A stretch of 31,170 nt of DNA. Origin: Sphaeroforma arctica JP610 (lineage: Eukaryota; Opisthokonta; Ichthyosporea; Ichthyophonida). The notes beneath the pieces are model-generated. The model was given only the letters and a program-made list of their open reading frames with translations. It did no database searches and had not been told where the DNA came from. The position numbers and the translations under genes were made by a program. Positions 21,813 through 31,170 of the stretch are shown here, piece by piece (within the stretch, counting starts at the first letter, position 1; each line of letters begins with the position of its first letter). The DNA is taken from the NCBI RefSeq assembly GCF_001186125.1, contig NW_014040389.1:95142-126311 (forward strand). Reading direction: 5' to 3'.

Positions 21813-22520
21813 GCTGCCTGTAGACTTTCCGCAGTAGGTGGCCTCAGGATCTGGGTTGTTAGCAGAAGTTTTCTTCAGCGATAGTGTGTGAAGTGCTATT
21901 TATCTGCAACTTTGAGTGTCTGTAGTGGGATGATATCCTCATACATACATGATAGCACAGTATTACTTCAGTGCTTCATTATTTTTTAAACAAATATGTA
22001 CTTTCTAACTATTTAAATACTGTACTAGTCGTTTACAGCCGTGGTCAGTGGTCACCCTTTGTTTCGACAACTTTCTCTTTGTAAAAATTCAATATTTCAG
22101 TTTTGGTTGGCTTAGGGTTTTGGTGAGATATTATAGTATTCTAGGTTTGGTTGGCTATTAGAGTATTCTGGGTTTGGTTGGCATCATTACTAGTAGAGTT
22201 TTGGTAGGGTTTAAAAAAAGCCAAAAACATGCTTCGGATATCCTGCTTCCCATGTTTCGACTTCTACACGGCTTGTGAAGTCCGTGCAGGCTGCAGGCTG
22301 CTGAGGCTTTTGTAGGCTGCATGCTTTTTATTCACTTTTTTTTTTGTAGCTCTCTAATTATTTCTGGTAAGAACTTGGCACACCTAGTATGTACATCGTG
22401 TGCATACCGTGAATCGTATTGCGCGGTTCTTAATTTATGTTGTGTTCATAAGATTCCTTCTATATTGTAATATATTGTGAAAGCTGCTGTTGGCGAAAAA
22501 ATGGATCCATAAGGTTCGAT
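21813..22520. other. Region between the two paralogous genes
   Basis: No gene is seen. It should contain the promoter of copy A and the 3' flank of copy B. GGTTTGGTTGGC-type short repeats occur around 22105–22200. Confidence 0.5.
22327..22332 (-). terminator. Possible poly(A) signal for copy B
   Basis: TTTATT on the plus strand gives AATAAA on the minus strand, about 190 bp after the copy B stop. Confidence 0.3.
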
Positions 22521-23285
22521 TTAGTGACGGCCAAACAAGCCTCTGATCTTCGACCTTAATCCTTCCTTATGGCTTTTAGAGACACTGATGAGACTGTGAG
22601 TATCAGCACTTTCAGCCTTGATTGCTGGTCTACTGACGCTCTTCACCAATTTTTTCATTATTGAGGGACTTCTTAACTTCCTCGGAAACTTAGGCGTAGT
22701 AGCAGAAATGGGTGGCGTGACCAGAATTTTGATGCGTTCAGGTTGCTTAGCTTCTATACTTTCTTTCACCGCTTCAGGTAAAGACACGACACCCCTTGCA
22801 CTCGCAACATTCTCTATCATTGAATTTGCTACTATCACAGTGTCAATTATGTCACTGTCCTTGTTATCTTCTTGTACAAATAATATTTCAAGCGCAGGCA
22901 CTACTTCAGGCTCGGTGACTACATCAGACGCTAAGGATTCCTTGCTAAACTCAACTTCTGTGACGCCGTCGAATGCCAAATTGTGGGTCGCAATTGTCTC
23001 ATCTTCAGACTTGGCAACAATTATCGCTCTTTCTTCGTTATTGAGAGCCTGCAGCACTCCCGCTGACTCCAATCTATGTATAGCATCCTCTATGTACTTC
23101 TCAATACCAACCTGATTTGCAAACAAACGAACACTCCGCATTGAGAACAAAAGTGCGTCTCGCACAATCGTTTCCCGGAGCGTCGCACCGTTAGAAACCT
23201 TTTGCGTTACAGCATTCGAGTAGATTCTGGTTTGCTCTGTGTAAGCAATAATCTGCTTATAGAGAGTTCTTACAGTTGTAGTCAT
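22521..23285 (-). CDS. Unrecognised protein, 254 aa, paralogue of the preceding gene (copy B)
   Basis: Single exon, ATG at 23285. The N-terminal domain (residues about 5–95) reads LYKQIIAYTEQTRIYSN, NGATLRETIVRDALLFS, YIEDAIHRLESAG and LNNEERAIIV, and aligns with copy A without gaps over about 85 residues. The middle is acidic, then comes ILVTPPISATTPKFPRKL, and the last 14 residues are EGLRSKIRGLFGRH. The strongest shared signature is GATLRET(V/I)VRDAL. The middle is about 80 residues shorter than in copy A. Both genes are intronless and in the same orientation, 708 bp apart, which points to tandem duplication. The divergence looks old. No enzymatic or targeting motif is seen; function unknown. 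A TATA-like ATATAAATAC lies upstream on the minus strand. Confidence 0.85.
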   Translation of the reverse strand: MTTTVRTLYKQIIAYTEQTRIYSNAVTQKVSNGATLRETIVRDALLFSMRSVRLFANQVGIEKYIEDAIHRLESAGVLQALNNEERAIIVAKSEDETIATHNLAFDGVTEVEFSKESLASDVVTEPEVVPALEILFVQEDNKDSDIIDTVIVANSMIENVASARGVVSLPEAVKESIEAKQPERIKILVTPPISATTPKFPRKLRSPSIMKKLVKSVSRPAIKAESADTHSLISVSKSHKEGLRSKIRGLFGRH

Positions 23286-23721
23286 TGTTCTATACTTATA
23301 TTCTTTGACATTTTATATGAAAGATGCTCGTGTATTTATATACATATATATTAAATACATGTGTTTTAGAAGCGGGCATATATAATATATTTTATGATTC
23401 TATTTGTATTGTTTTTATAAAAAAAAGACTATAAAAAAGTGCTTTTTAGTTTTAGAAGTGCGCATGATCGAAACAAACGCGAATTGGGACTCTGGAAGTC
23501 TGGGATTCCTGACAGACGGCTACTTTTCTAATAAAGTACTCGCAAATTATTGGCTAACACTTTTTGCAAATATTTTTATTTCTTCATGTGCGAAGTTGCG
23601 AACGGCATGCAGCTCCATGTCCAAGACCCAAGTCCACATGTGACATGAGTCTTGCGACAACTGTACAGCAAGTCCACAACAGTCCACAGTACAGTGTACA
23701 CCCTTTCATAGTCTGAGTCTC

Positions 23722-24075
23722 TGTAGTCTACAGTCTACAGTCTACAGTCTACAGTGACTACACTCTACCTAAAACTCTACAGTCTACAGTGACTACCACT
23801 CTACCTAAAACTCTACAGTCTACACTCAACAGTCTACAGTGACTACACTCTACCTAAAACTCTACAGTCTACACTCTAATCTACACTCTACAGTCTACAC
23901 TCTAGTCTACACTCTACAGTCTACACTCTAGTCTACACTCTACAGTCTACACTCTACAGTACAGTCTACACTCTACAGTCTACACTCTACACTACAGTGT
24001 TGTCTACTACTACATACTAGAGTAGAGTAGAGTGTCTACACTCTACAGTCTACAGTCTACAGTTCTACACGCTAC
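23722..24075. repeat. CTACAGTCTACACT satellite-like repeat
   Basis: Irregular array of 7-bp and 14-bp units (TCTACAG, TCTACAC), with larger repeats of about 50 bp containing GACTACACTCTACC and TAAAACTCTACAG. Single units recur to about 24540. Confidence 0.93.
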
Positions 24076-24093
24076 AGCTAAGTTCAATGCGTT

Positions 24094-24352
24094 AAAAGTT
24101 GTAACTTTTATTATGCCTCGAATAAACATTAAAGTTGTAACTTTTATATCTCGATAGTACACTTCTATATATGATAGGTGCATTTTTCAGGTCACTCAGG
24201 TGACAGTCGTCACAACTGAAACGCTCAATCTCTTTTGATTGCCTATTATCATTTTCGTGGCCTAAAATTTTCAACGATCGGACAGCTTATTGAGTGCAGT
24301 TTCCAAAATAACTTTGTAGTTGATTTGTCCTAAATAAAAGTTATAACTTTTA
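24094..24352. repeat. Three near-palindromic AAAGTTGTAACTTT elements
   Basis: AAAAGTTGTAACTTTTAT at 24094, TAAAGTTGTAACTTTTAT at 24130 and ATAAAAGTTATAACTTTTA near 24334. Each is close to a perfect inverted repeat of about 16 bp, so it reads almost the same on both strands. Confidence 0.75.
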
Positions 24353-24949
24353 AAAATCAAAAAAGTTAACGTACCCCTATAACTTATTGAGCTTAGCGCT
24401 ACAGTCTAAATACACTTTTAGCACTAAAACAGGGCACAGGTTACAACTCTGCACTCCACAGTTCTACACTCTTTTTTGAAAGTCTACACACAACACAACA
24501 CTGCGCTACAGTCTACACTTCTACATTTACAACTCTATTTGTAACAGACTAACTTTGCCCCAGATTTTATTTATAACCGTCAAAAAGTAAAACAGAGCGG
24601 CTTGTTCACGTTTTCACTCTCATCTCTGAACTATTACATGATATAAGCGAACTAGATACTGATAGGTCTGTGGATAAACAATTAAACATCCAAAAGTAAG
24701 CTCCGAGCTAAATATCTTACTTTTTGTTTCTGGAAACATAAAGAGCTTTTTTTTTTTTTAAAAACAATAGGTTCTTCGTTTCCAACAAAGTGATACAAAC
24801 GCTGAATTTCTGAATTTCTGAAACACAGCAAGAAAAAGCACCTTTTTTTTAATAGTAATTGCAAAAAATAAAAATAAAAACAGAGTTGTTGCCTCATTGA
24901 GTCCTGCCTGTCGTTGTGACAGTGACGTTGTCGTCGACCATCCAGAAAT

Positions 24950-25132
24950 TACATGACAGACACACAACAAGAGAGAAGAGGGCACCCGGCAGTGCACTCA
25001 CCTCTGTCGCCAGTCGCCCACTCCAGGGCAATAATGTCCAAGACACCCGTGAGGCAGTGTCCACTGACCACTGACCAGCCCCATGGCCCCCAGGGCCCAG
25101 GCCTCCCGCAGGTGTTCAGCTCGCCAGCTATA
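24950..25132. other. GC-rich island in AT-rich intergenic DNA
   Basis: About 180 bp with clearly higher GC than both flanks, including CCCCATGGCCCCCAGGGCCC. A 64-codon plus-strand frame from 24953 crosses it, and the minus strand is open too. No protein family is recognised. It might be a regulatory island or a foreign fragment. Confidence 0.35.
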
Positions 25133-25654
25133 GACCTTTTTTTTTAAATAGTGGTTGAATTTACTGTTTACACTTTAGTCGTCTTCAACGGCAACAAGCT
25201 GGCTCAAAATTCAAAAAAAACTATCTATTTGTTTTGGAAAAAAAAGCTGATTATGTATGTAGTGACTTTGCGTCAACAGAAATTCAAATTAGAATCAAAC
25301 TAGAAAGCGATCGAGAATTCGAGACACGTCTTTTATTTACTCTCTGCAGTAGTGTTTTAGTGAGAAAGGCACGTATGTACATCTGTACTCAAAACAAAGA
25401 GCATTCTATTCTCACAACTGTTATGACTTCACATACTTACAATATTAAATTTTACTACCAATCAGACTTAAGAATAGGCGGCCTCGTGTTAATTGTGCTC
25501 AGTAGTGGTTCTATACAGTGTATGAAAGATTGGACTGCTGTATGTAACTATGTATGACTGATTGACTAACTGGATGTATGACTTAATTCACTGCTGTATG
25601 TATGTATGACAAAATGACTGTTGAGTGTTTGTTGCTGAGTGTATGACTGATTGA

Positions 25655-25907
25655 CTGCTGTATGTATGACTGATTGGCTGCTGTATGTATGACTGATTGG
25701 CTGCTGTATGTATGACTGATTGACTGCTGTATGTATGACTGATTGACTGCTGTATGTATGACTGATTGACTGCTGTATGTATGACTGATTGACTGCTGTA
25801 TGTATGACTGATTGACTGCTGTATGTATGACTGATTGACTGCTGTATGTATGACTGATTGACTGCTGTATGTATGACTGATTGACTGCTGTATGTATGAC
25901 TGATTGA
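25655..25907. repeat. 23-bp minisatellite, eleven copies
   Basis: Eleven 23-bp units starting CTGCTGTATGTATGACTGAT from 25655 to 25907, nearly identical except for GGCTG in two early copies, with degenerate copies from about 25555. Because 23 is not a multiple of three, three units return to frame, and all minus-strand frames read the same QSYIQQSISHTYSS peptide without a stop. Confidence 0.96.
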
Positions 25908-26884
25908 CTGTACTGTGCAGTGTGCACTGTGGTCTGTGCACTGTTTTTATTTATTGGTACGTTCCAATTTTTTCACTTCAACTTCAAAGTGAATACATAC
26001 TGTGCTAGTAAAAAAACCCCACAAACAGTCCCGAAAGTGTGCACCCTCTCTCTCTAGAGTAGTGGGTAGATATTCAGGACGTGTTTAAAATTTAAATGGA
26101 ATTGATCCTCTCTCGCTATAGAGAGAGCTAGAGTTTAGTACGAGTCTATTTTCTCCTTCAACTTTCTTATATATTTAGAGACGATCTGGGTCTGTTTTCT
26201 CCCTCTCTCTACTACTGAGTAGTTGAGAGAAGGGACTATTGCCAAAGAATGAAGAAAGCCATACTTCAGCTATTTTTATAGTCTTTTAATGGCTGAGTTC
26301 ATCCAATTACTACTATCATACAAATACGAAAGGCCATTTATCTGGCGAGCGGATGGCACGATACCCGTGATGAGTGGGAGTTTCGAGTTTCAAAGATGGA
26401 TAAACAAATCAATATGCTTTTTTAAAAAATGATCGTTTGAACTTTGTAGTGGTACTTCTCTATTCTATCTTGTTTACATATGAGATTGTATATCGTTAAT
26501 AGCTATGACAAAATTCTTCAAGAGGACAAACAAATCAATCTGACTTTTTATGATCGTATGTAGTAGTATCTATTCTATCTGTTTCAAAATACATATTAGA
26601 TTTCAAATCGCTTTGTCTACGACAAGTTCTTCAGAGGACGAGACTTTCTTGTCATACCAAACTGAGTATCAATTGCTAATGACTCTTCGAAGCTGCTTCA
26701 TATTAGAACTGTGCACACCGCCGCTACTCGAAGCACCGCGGTGTAAATGGAGCCACGCATAATTATGCTTCACGCAAGTTCATCAGGTCGTGTGTACAAC
26801 AACACTTTTCCAAGTTTGTGACACTGTTTCCAGTTCGAAGTCGAAGACGATCGATGCCATATTTTTCTAAGTAGTGCGTCGTAT

Positions 26885-29800
26885 CTATGAGCATCCAAGA
26901 AGTGAGCGGACTGCTTTAGGTGTAGTCTCGTCGCTCAAATGTTTTGTAGAGAACTTGAGCGCGTTCACGAGATTGCCGGTCATTTCACTGTATTTTTGTA
27001 GGCATAGTACACTGGACTTGATCTGGGTGTCATGGAGGTGGGATACGTAGGTTTGGTGTTAGATGCGGCTTTTGCACGGTTTGATATAGAACCTTTTGTC
27101 CTTCGGACAGTGGACGAACTCCAATTTCACAGTCTACCAAGTCCTTAACTCGTAACGCCCTGTTTTTTTTCTTTGAATATCAACCGCATACACAACTGAA
27201 AACAACAGCCACATCAAGATGAGCAGTACGAAAGAACTTTATGAAGGTCAAAAATTTAAACATGTCAACGTGCAATCGACTGATGGAGATTGGGCAGGCA
27301 CGTGACAGTATGCGCGCCTCGTATACGAGCTCATTCAATTGTAGAGAGCGAGAGCTTACTCCAACAACACACGGAGAACTTACGTCAATGTCGGATTTGC
27401 GACCGAAAGCTCCCAGATCGTGCGAATGGTCGTAGACGATGATGGATCCCACCATTACCCGTAAACACAGTAAGATGCCTTGCTCCTTTTCTAGCCGTTC
27501 GATTTTTTCTCTGCGGATGGAGAGGAGAAGCGAAATTTTAGAAATTGGAAATACTAAACACAACGCACGTCTTGCATAACAAATAGCACGTTCATTCCCT
27601 GGCTTTGCAATATCGAATGCGCACTGCATGTATCTGGAATACACATGCATGTTTATAGGATGCATATATATGAATTACCCATTCACTAGGTATGAATAAG
27701 TATGTACCCAGCCTACGCATAAATTTTGCACAGAGTACGTAACAATATGCGCCATTAATCTTGCTCAACACTTCATGCAAACCAAAGACTTTGCTCAATT
27801 TTTAGATTTTCTAATTCTTGCTTTTGTTCTCTCCCTCCGTAGAGCCGTACACCACCGGTGACAAGAACGCACACATATTGCAATACATACGCCAATGATG
27901 CACTGTAAACTGCAGCAAACGCGCAGCAAACGCGCAGCAATTCTGAGTTGATATCAAAGCATTTGCCATGCGTCTTCAGCTGGCAATAGTCTCGAACTGC
28001 TGTCAATGTATGTAGCACCATGCACCATACGCATCTATAATGTGCAGCGCATGCATACAAAAGGCACTAACGTACGGACAACTTACGGTGATTCAATCAT
28101 GCTCAAGCACACAGACGAGATGATCCCAAAGCAGTCGGTGATGCGGTTCATTGGCTTGGTTTTGCCCAGATTCGCGGTGGCGTTCTGGATCGTCTGGAGA
28201 AATGGCGTCGGAGACGCATAGAAGAGCGACATCTTGTTTGCCACATCGTCCTTTAGGGCCAATTCACACTGAAAATACATCGGTAGATAGAATTCACGAC
28301 ATTAGTCGAGTTATTATATATCGAAGCTCTCGGGGTCCACTGGTATAGCAGCACGCTGTATCGCAATACGCGCATCCCAATGACACGATCTAGAAGTTAT
28401 GTTAGATGTACTGACAGATGTTGCTCGCTATCACGGACCACGGCTTGCCATGCAGGGAAGAATTGAACCACTGCGCGCATAGTACGGTACCATGAACTAT
28501 CAGGGTTTGACTCCTGAATTCTTTGTAATAAACACGTACCATATTGCCTTTGTTTTTGTTCACTGTGCGGCGGTAGTAGCTCAGATCGTTCTGAAACGAC
28601 GGGTTGTTCATTTTGATTTCATCGACCGAAAGCACAAAGTCCATGATACGACCCAGTTGTTTCGCTAGTGCTTGGTTCTCATCGAGTACAACCTCCATGT
28701 CCGCTTCATCAAGCGATATTAAATATTGAATCAGCAACGGCCACGCCTAATTGTGTACGGGATCAGAGACAGTAAACATGAGTCTTTGGGTTCCTCAAAT
28801 GTGTTATATGGAAACTTTTGAGTATGTTCGTCCATGAGAGGTTTTATCAACGGCTTGAAATCAACCAAGCGATTGCGAGCGGTGGGAGAGGGAGTAGATA
28901 TACCATTCACCACATACCTCAGCGACCTTTAAGGAGAAGGCGTATACGTCATGGAGCTTATGACAGAGCGGGATGATCTGTGCAAGAAAGAAGGGGCACT
29001 GGAATTGGCATCTTAATGTCTGTGCAGCACAGCAAACGCTAACGACTGCACGTTATAGGATTAGGGCACGGAATAGTAGCCATGCGCACACGCACATGCA
29101 CAGTAGAAACTACTGTCTGCTGTGTGGAGGTTAACACGGCCCAGTACCGTATACAACTCTATTGTTCATTATAAGTGCGGAAAATACGTTTCATAATGGA
29201 TTTCAATACATCATAAAACAAGGGTATGAATAGCACTGTCAAGGTTGTCGTATGAATAGCACTGTTAAGATTGTCGTATGAATTGTCCTGATAAGGGTAT
29301 GAATAGCACTGTCAAGGTTGTCGTATGGATAGCACTAATAGGATTGTCATTGAATAGCACTGTTAAAGGTATGGAAAGCACTATTAAGATTTGTCGTATG
29401 AATAGTTCTGCTAAGGGTACGAATTCCACTGTCAAGGTTATCGTATAGATAGCACTGTTAAGAAGGTCGTATGAATAGCACTGTTAAGATTGCCGTATGA
29501 ATAGTACGGTTAAGAGTATGGTTAGCACTGTTAAGATTGTACTTAATAGAGCACGAGCATAACTCCCACACATTATATCGTGCTGTGAACTCTCTCGGCA
29601 AATCGTATAATTTGTACGGGTAAGTAAAGTACTTACTTTCTCCCAAGCCTGTGCCTCGAACGCCGGGTCTTCTATCGCCTGTCGAATATATTCAGCTGCC
29701 CCTTCATAGTTGTCCATCAATTGTTTGATCTGAATAGCGCATGCGAATACACGGCGTAAGCGTTTACCGAATACAGATGACTAACCGCTGCAACACGCTG

Positions 29801-30147
29801 AGTGTGCACTATCAGGATAGTGCATATAATTCACACCGATCGACAGATATTTAATTGGCCTTGGTCACCTGATCACAGCAATGTTTGAAAAACAGAAATA
29901 GATTGTTTTTGCCGGATGCATGGTTCGTTGGCAGACCCTATTTGATAAAAACGTTGCAGTTTCAGACCACCGATTTAATAATTCGGAATCGGAAATACAT
30001 GGATACACATTTTGAAGTGCACGAAGTGCAAGAACATACCAATTCCCTCTCTTGCAAAAGCCCCTCCACTTGATCGTAAATCTGCTTCTCGGCATCTGAC
30101 TTAGGCACAGCATCTGCATCGAGTATAACCCTCGTTAGTGCCGCACT
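26885..30147 (-). CDS. CYRI: CYRI/FAM49 homologue, Rac1-binding negative regulator of SCAR/WAVE
   Basis: Seven exons encode about 300 residues of the CYRI (FAM49) family, which binds active Rac1 through a domain shared with CYFIP and limits SCAR/WAVE–Arp2/3 actin assembly at the plasma membrane. Exons: 30040 to about 30147 (or 30130), 29637–29729, 28918–28977, 28540–28746, 28087–28268, 27384–27510, 26885–27022 (TAG). Joins are GT–AG with matching phases. Family motifs in order are SDAEKQIYDQVEG, DNYEGAAEYIRQAIEDP, QALAKQLGRIMDFVLSVDE, NDLSYYRRTVNK, NKMSLFYASPTPFL, ITDCFGIISSVCLSMIE, LCLRVMVGSIIVYDHSHDLG and LVNALKFSTKHLSDETT. The Arg pair of SYYRR, needed for Rac1 binding in the mammalian protein, is kept. 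The first exon, which in animals carries Met-Gly for myristoylation, was not found, so the membrane anchor is untested. Confidence 0.93.
29221..29550. repeat. Degenerate 26-bp minisatellite in a CYRI intron
   Basis: About twelve imperfect copies of a unit beginning GTATGAATAGCACTGTTAAG, with substitutions and small indels between copies. It lies in the 659-bp intron between exons 29637–29729 and 28918–28977. Confidence 0.9.
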
Positions 30148-30641
30148 CTATCGCATGTGTGCACAGACTTGTTAGTGCGGAATGAACGATCTCTATTGGG
30201 CGTACAGTTAACCCGATGTGTTGCTTCAGTGGGTGACACGTAGACACAGCTGACTACCTAAATCGCACCTCTACATTCAATAACTGAGGCAGATGGAATA
30301 TACCATTGTTGCAATGTGACAACGGTTGGCGAGATGCTCACCATCCTATCGGAAGAATGTATGGAGTGTGCGCTGCAAGAGATATTTTGCTTCGTTACTG
30401 CCGGATAATAGATAAGAGTGCGCCTTCACACAACGGAACGTAATGCCGAAAATGTCTTCAAATATTACACATGTGCAATATACGACACACATAGTACTCA
30501 ATCTCAAGCTTTTACAACCATGTATCCTAATATATAATCTATAGCACACATGTTCACATAAGTAGTCAGTAGATTAATTACGTCGCCAGTAGATTGTCAA
30601 CCCCGCTGTCTACACTACAGCAGCCAAAGGCAGTCAAAAAT

Positions 30642-30752
30642 ATGGGAACCATGAAGAAATCCCCTAAGCTGGACATCGAATATCAAAATCCCCCCAACTC
30701 GACAGAAATCGAGTGCAACATCACCAGACAACAACACACCTACCAGGGTTAA
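30642..30752 (+). CDS. Possible 36-residue ORF or exon
   Basis: ATG at 30642 opens MGTMKKSPKLDIEYQNPPNS and stops at TAA 30750–30752. An AG acceptor lies upstream at CTACACTACAG, and G|GTTAAA at the end could be a donor. Composition is protein-like, but no family is recognised and no partner exon is known. It lies where the CYRI first exon might be expected on the other strand. Confidence 0.2.
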   Translation: MGTMKKSPKLDIEYQNPPNSTEIECNITRQQHTYQG

Positions 30753-30807
30753 AGATAAAACTAAGGGTAGTGATTTGGTCCGAGTATAATTCAGCGCAGG
30801 ACATATA

Positions 30808-31170
30808 TGTATATGTGAAGAACTATGTGTATGAATACGAATATGAATACGTATATGTATATGTATATGCTTTTGTTTATGTTTATGCATATGCAAACGT
30901 TTAAGCGTACGTACACGTATACATATATGTATATATAAATATATATACATATATATGCATATTTATCACTATTTCTATACATGTATACAGATGTATAATA
31001 ATAAATACATATATATATATATATATATATCTATACATAAACTTATTTATACATAAATATATACATGTATATGTATAAATATATATATATATATATATAT
31101 TTATACATATATATTTATACATATACATATATATTTTTATATATATATAGATATATACGTATGTATATAT
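30808..31170. repeat. TA/TACA microsatellite at right edge
   Basis: ATATGTAT, ATACGAAT and long (TA)n runs to the window end. Tyr/Ile-rich open frames here are repeat artefacts. Confidence 0.95.

Larger units (their letters stand above)
23286..26884. other. Satellite-rich intergenic region
   Basis: No supported gene. From left to right it holds AT-rich flank of copy B, the CTACAGTCTACACT satellite (23722–24075, with scattered copies to about 24540), palindromic AAAGTTGTAACTTT elements, homopolymer-rich DNA, a short GC-rich island (24950–25132), a 23-bp minisatellite (25655–25907), CT/GA-rich segments able to form hairpins (26040–26240) and the 3' flank of the CYRI gene. Confidence 0.6.

Noticed and set aside
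22505-22530. GGTTCGATTTA as a tRNA B box
   Set aside because: It does not fit GGTTCGANTCC and no A box or acceptor stem is present; no tRNA gene was found in the window.
22618-23115. 165-codon plus-strand open frame
   Set aside because: Antisense shadow of copy B, for the same reason.
23715-25907. CRISPR-like array
   Set aside because: Repeats are head to tail without unique spacers, in a eukaryotic setting.
25583-25941. 117-codon repeat protein on the minus strand
   Set aside because: Explained by the stop-free 23-bp minisatellite; no start context or splice evidence.
27032-27148. 38-codon plus-strand ORF (MEVGYVGLVLDAAF…) and an open minus-strand stretch VKDLVDCEIGVRP
   Set aside because: Both lie within the 361-bp CYRI intron between exons 27384–27510 and 26885–27022, whose coding ends fit the family on both sides.
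28731-28913. 60-codon minus-strand ORF in the CYRI gene
   Set aside because: It covers the intron 28747–28917; skipping it gives a continuous family match from SLKVAE to the QALAKQ exon.
30553-30652. Minus-strand MVPIFLTAFGCCSVDSG as the CYRI first exon
   Set aside because: It lacks Gly after Met and has a weak donor; similarity to the animal N-terminus is too slight.

Overview
The window is nuclear DNA from a eukaryote with many introns. Three multi-exon genes have clean GT–AG introns of about 60–900 bp. Intergenic DNA and introns are full of (TA)n/(CA)n-type microsatellites and minisatellites, and a 20-N assembly gap lies at 10713–10732. A Cdc27 (APC3) gene, a CYRI/FAM49 homologue and a bacterial-type L1 ribosomal protein suit a unicellular relative of animals, such as an ichthyosporean. 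That placement is a guess from gene style; no sequence was searched.

Layout, left to right: (i) first exon of an aldo-keto reductase, minus strand, running off the left edge (69–275). (ii) An intronless, heavily decayed GH20 beta-N-acetylhexosaminidase pseudogene, plus strand (1181–2929), followed by a divergent 143-bp tandem duplication. (iii) A possible two-exon gene for a 59-residue protein, plus strand (3810–4232). (iv) An organellar L1 ribosomal protein gene, minus strand, seven exons found (9700 down to 5896). (v) CDC27/APC3, plus strand, twelve exons from 13025 to 20481, with a possible first exon at 11565. (vi) Two single-exon minus-strand genes (20811–21812 and 22521–23285) that encode divergent paralogues of a family I do not recognise. 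(vii) 3.6 kb of satellite-rich intergenic DNA. (viii) A CYRI/FAM49 (Rac1-binding regulator of SCAR/WAVE) gene, minus strand, seven exons (30147 down to 26885). (ix) A TA-rich microsatellite at the right edge.

The genes do not form a pathway: cell-cycle proteolysis (CDC27), organelle translation (uL1), actin control (CYRI) and redox metabolism (AKR) are simply neighbours. Exon joins were found by reading all frames against remembered family patterns and checking that splice phases agree. The 5' exons of uL1m and CYRI were not located. The most novel content is the paralogous pair with a shared N-terminal helical domain and a shared basic C-terminal tail. Next come the decayed GH20 copy, the 59-residue spliced gene, and a minisatellite that makes up the 3' end of a CDC27 intron.
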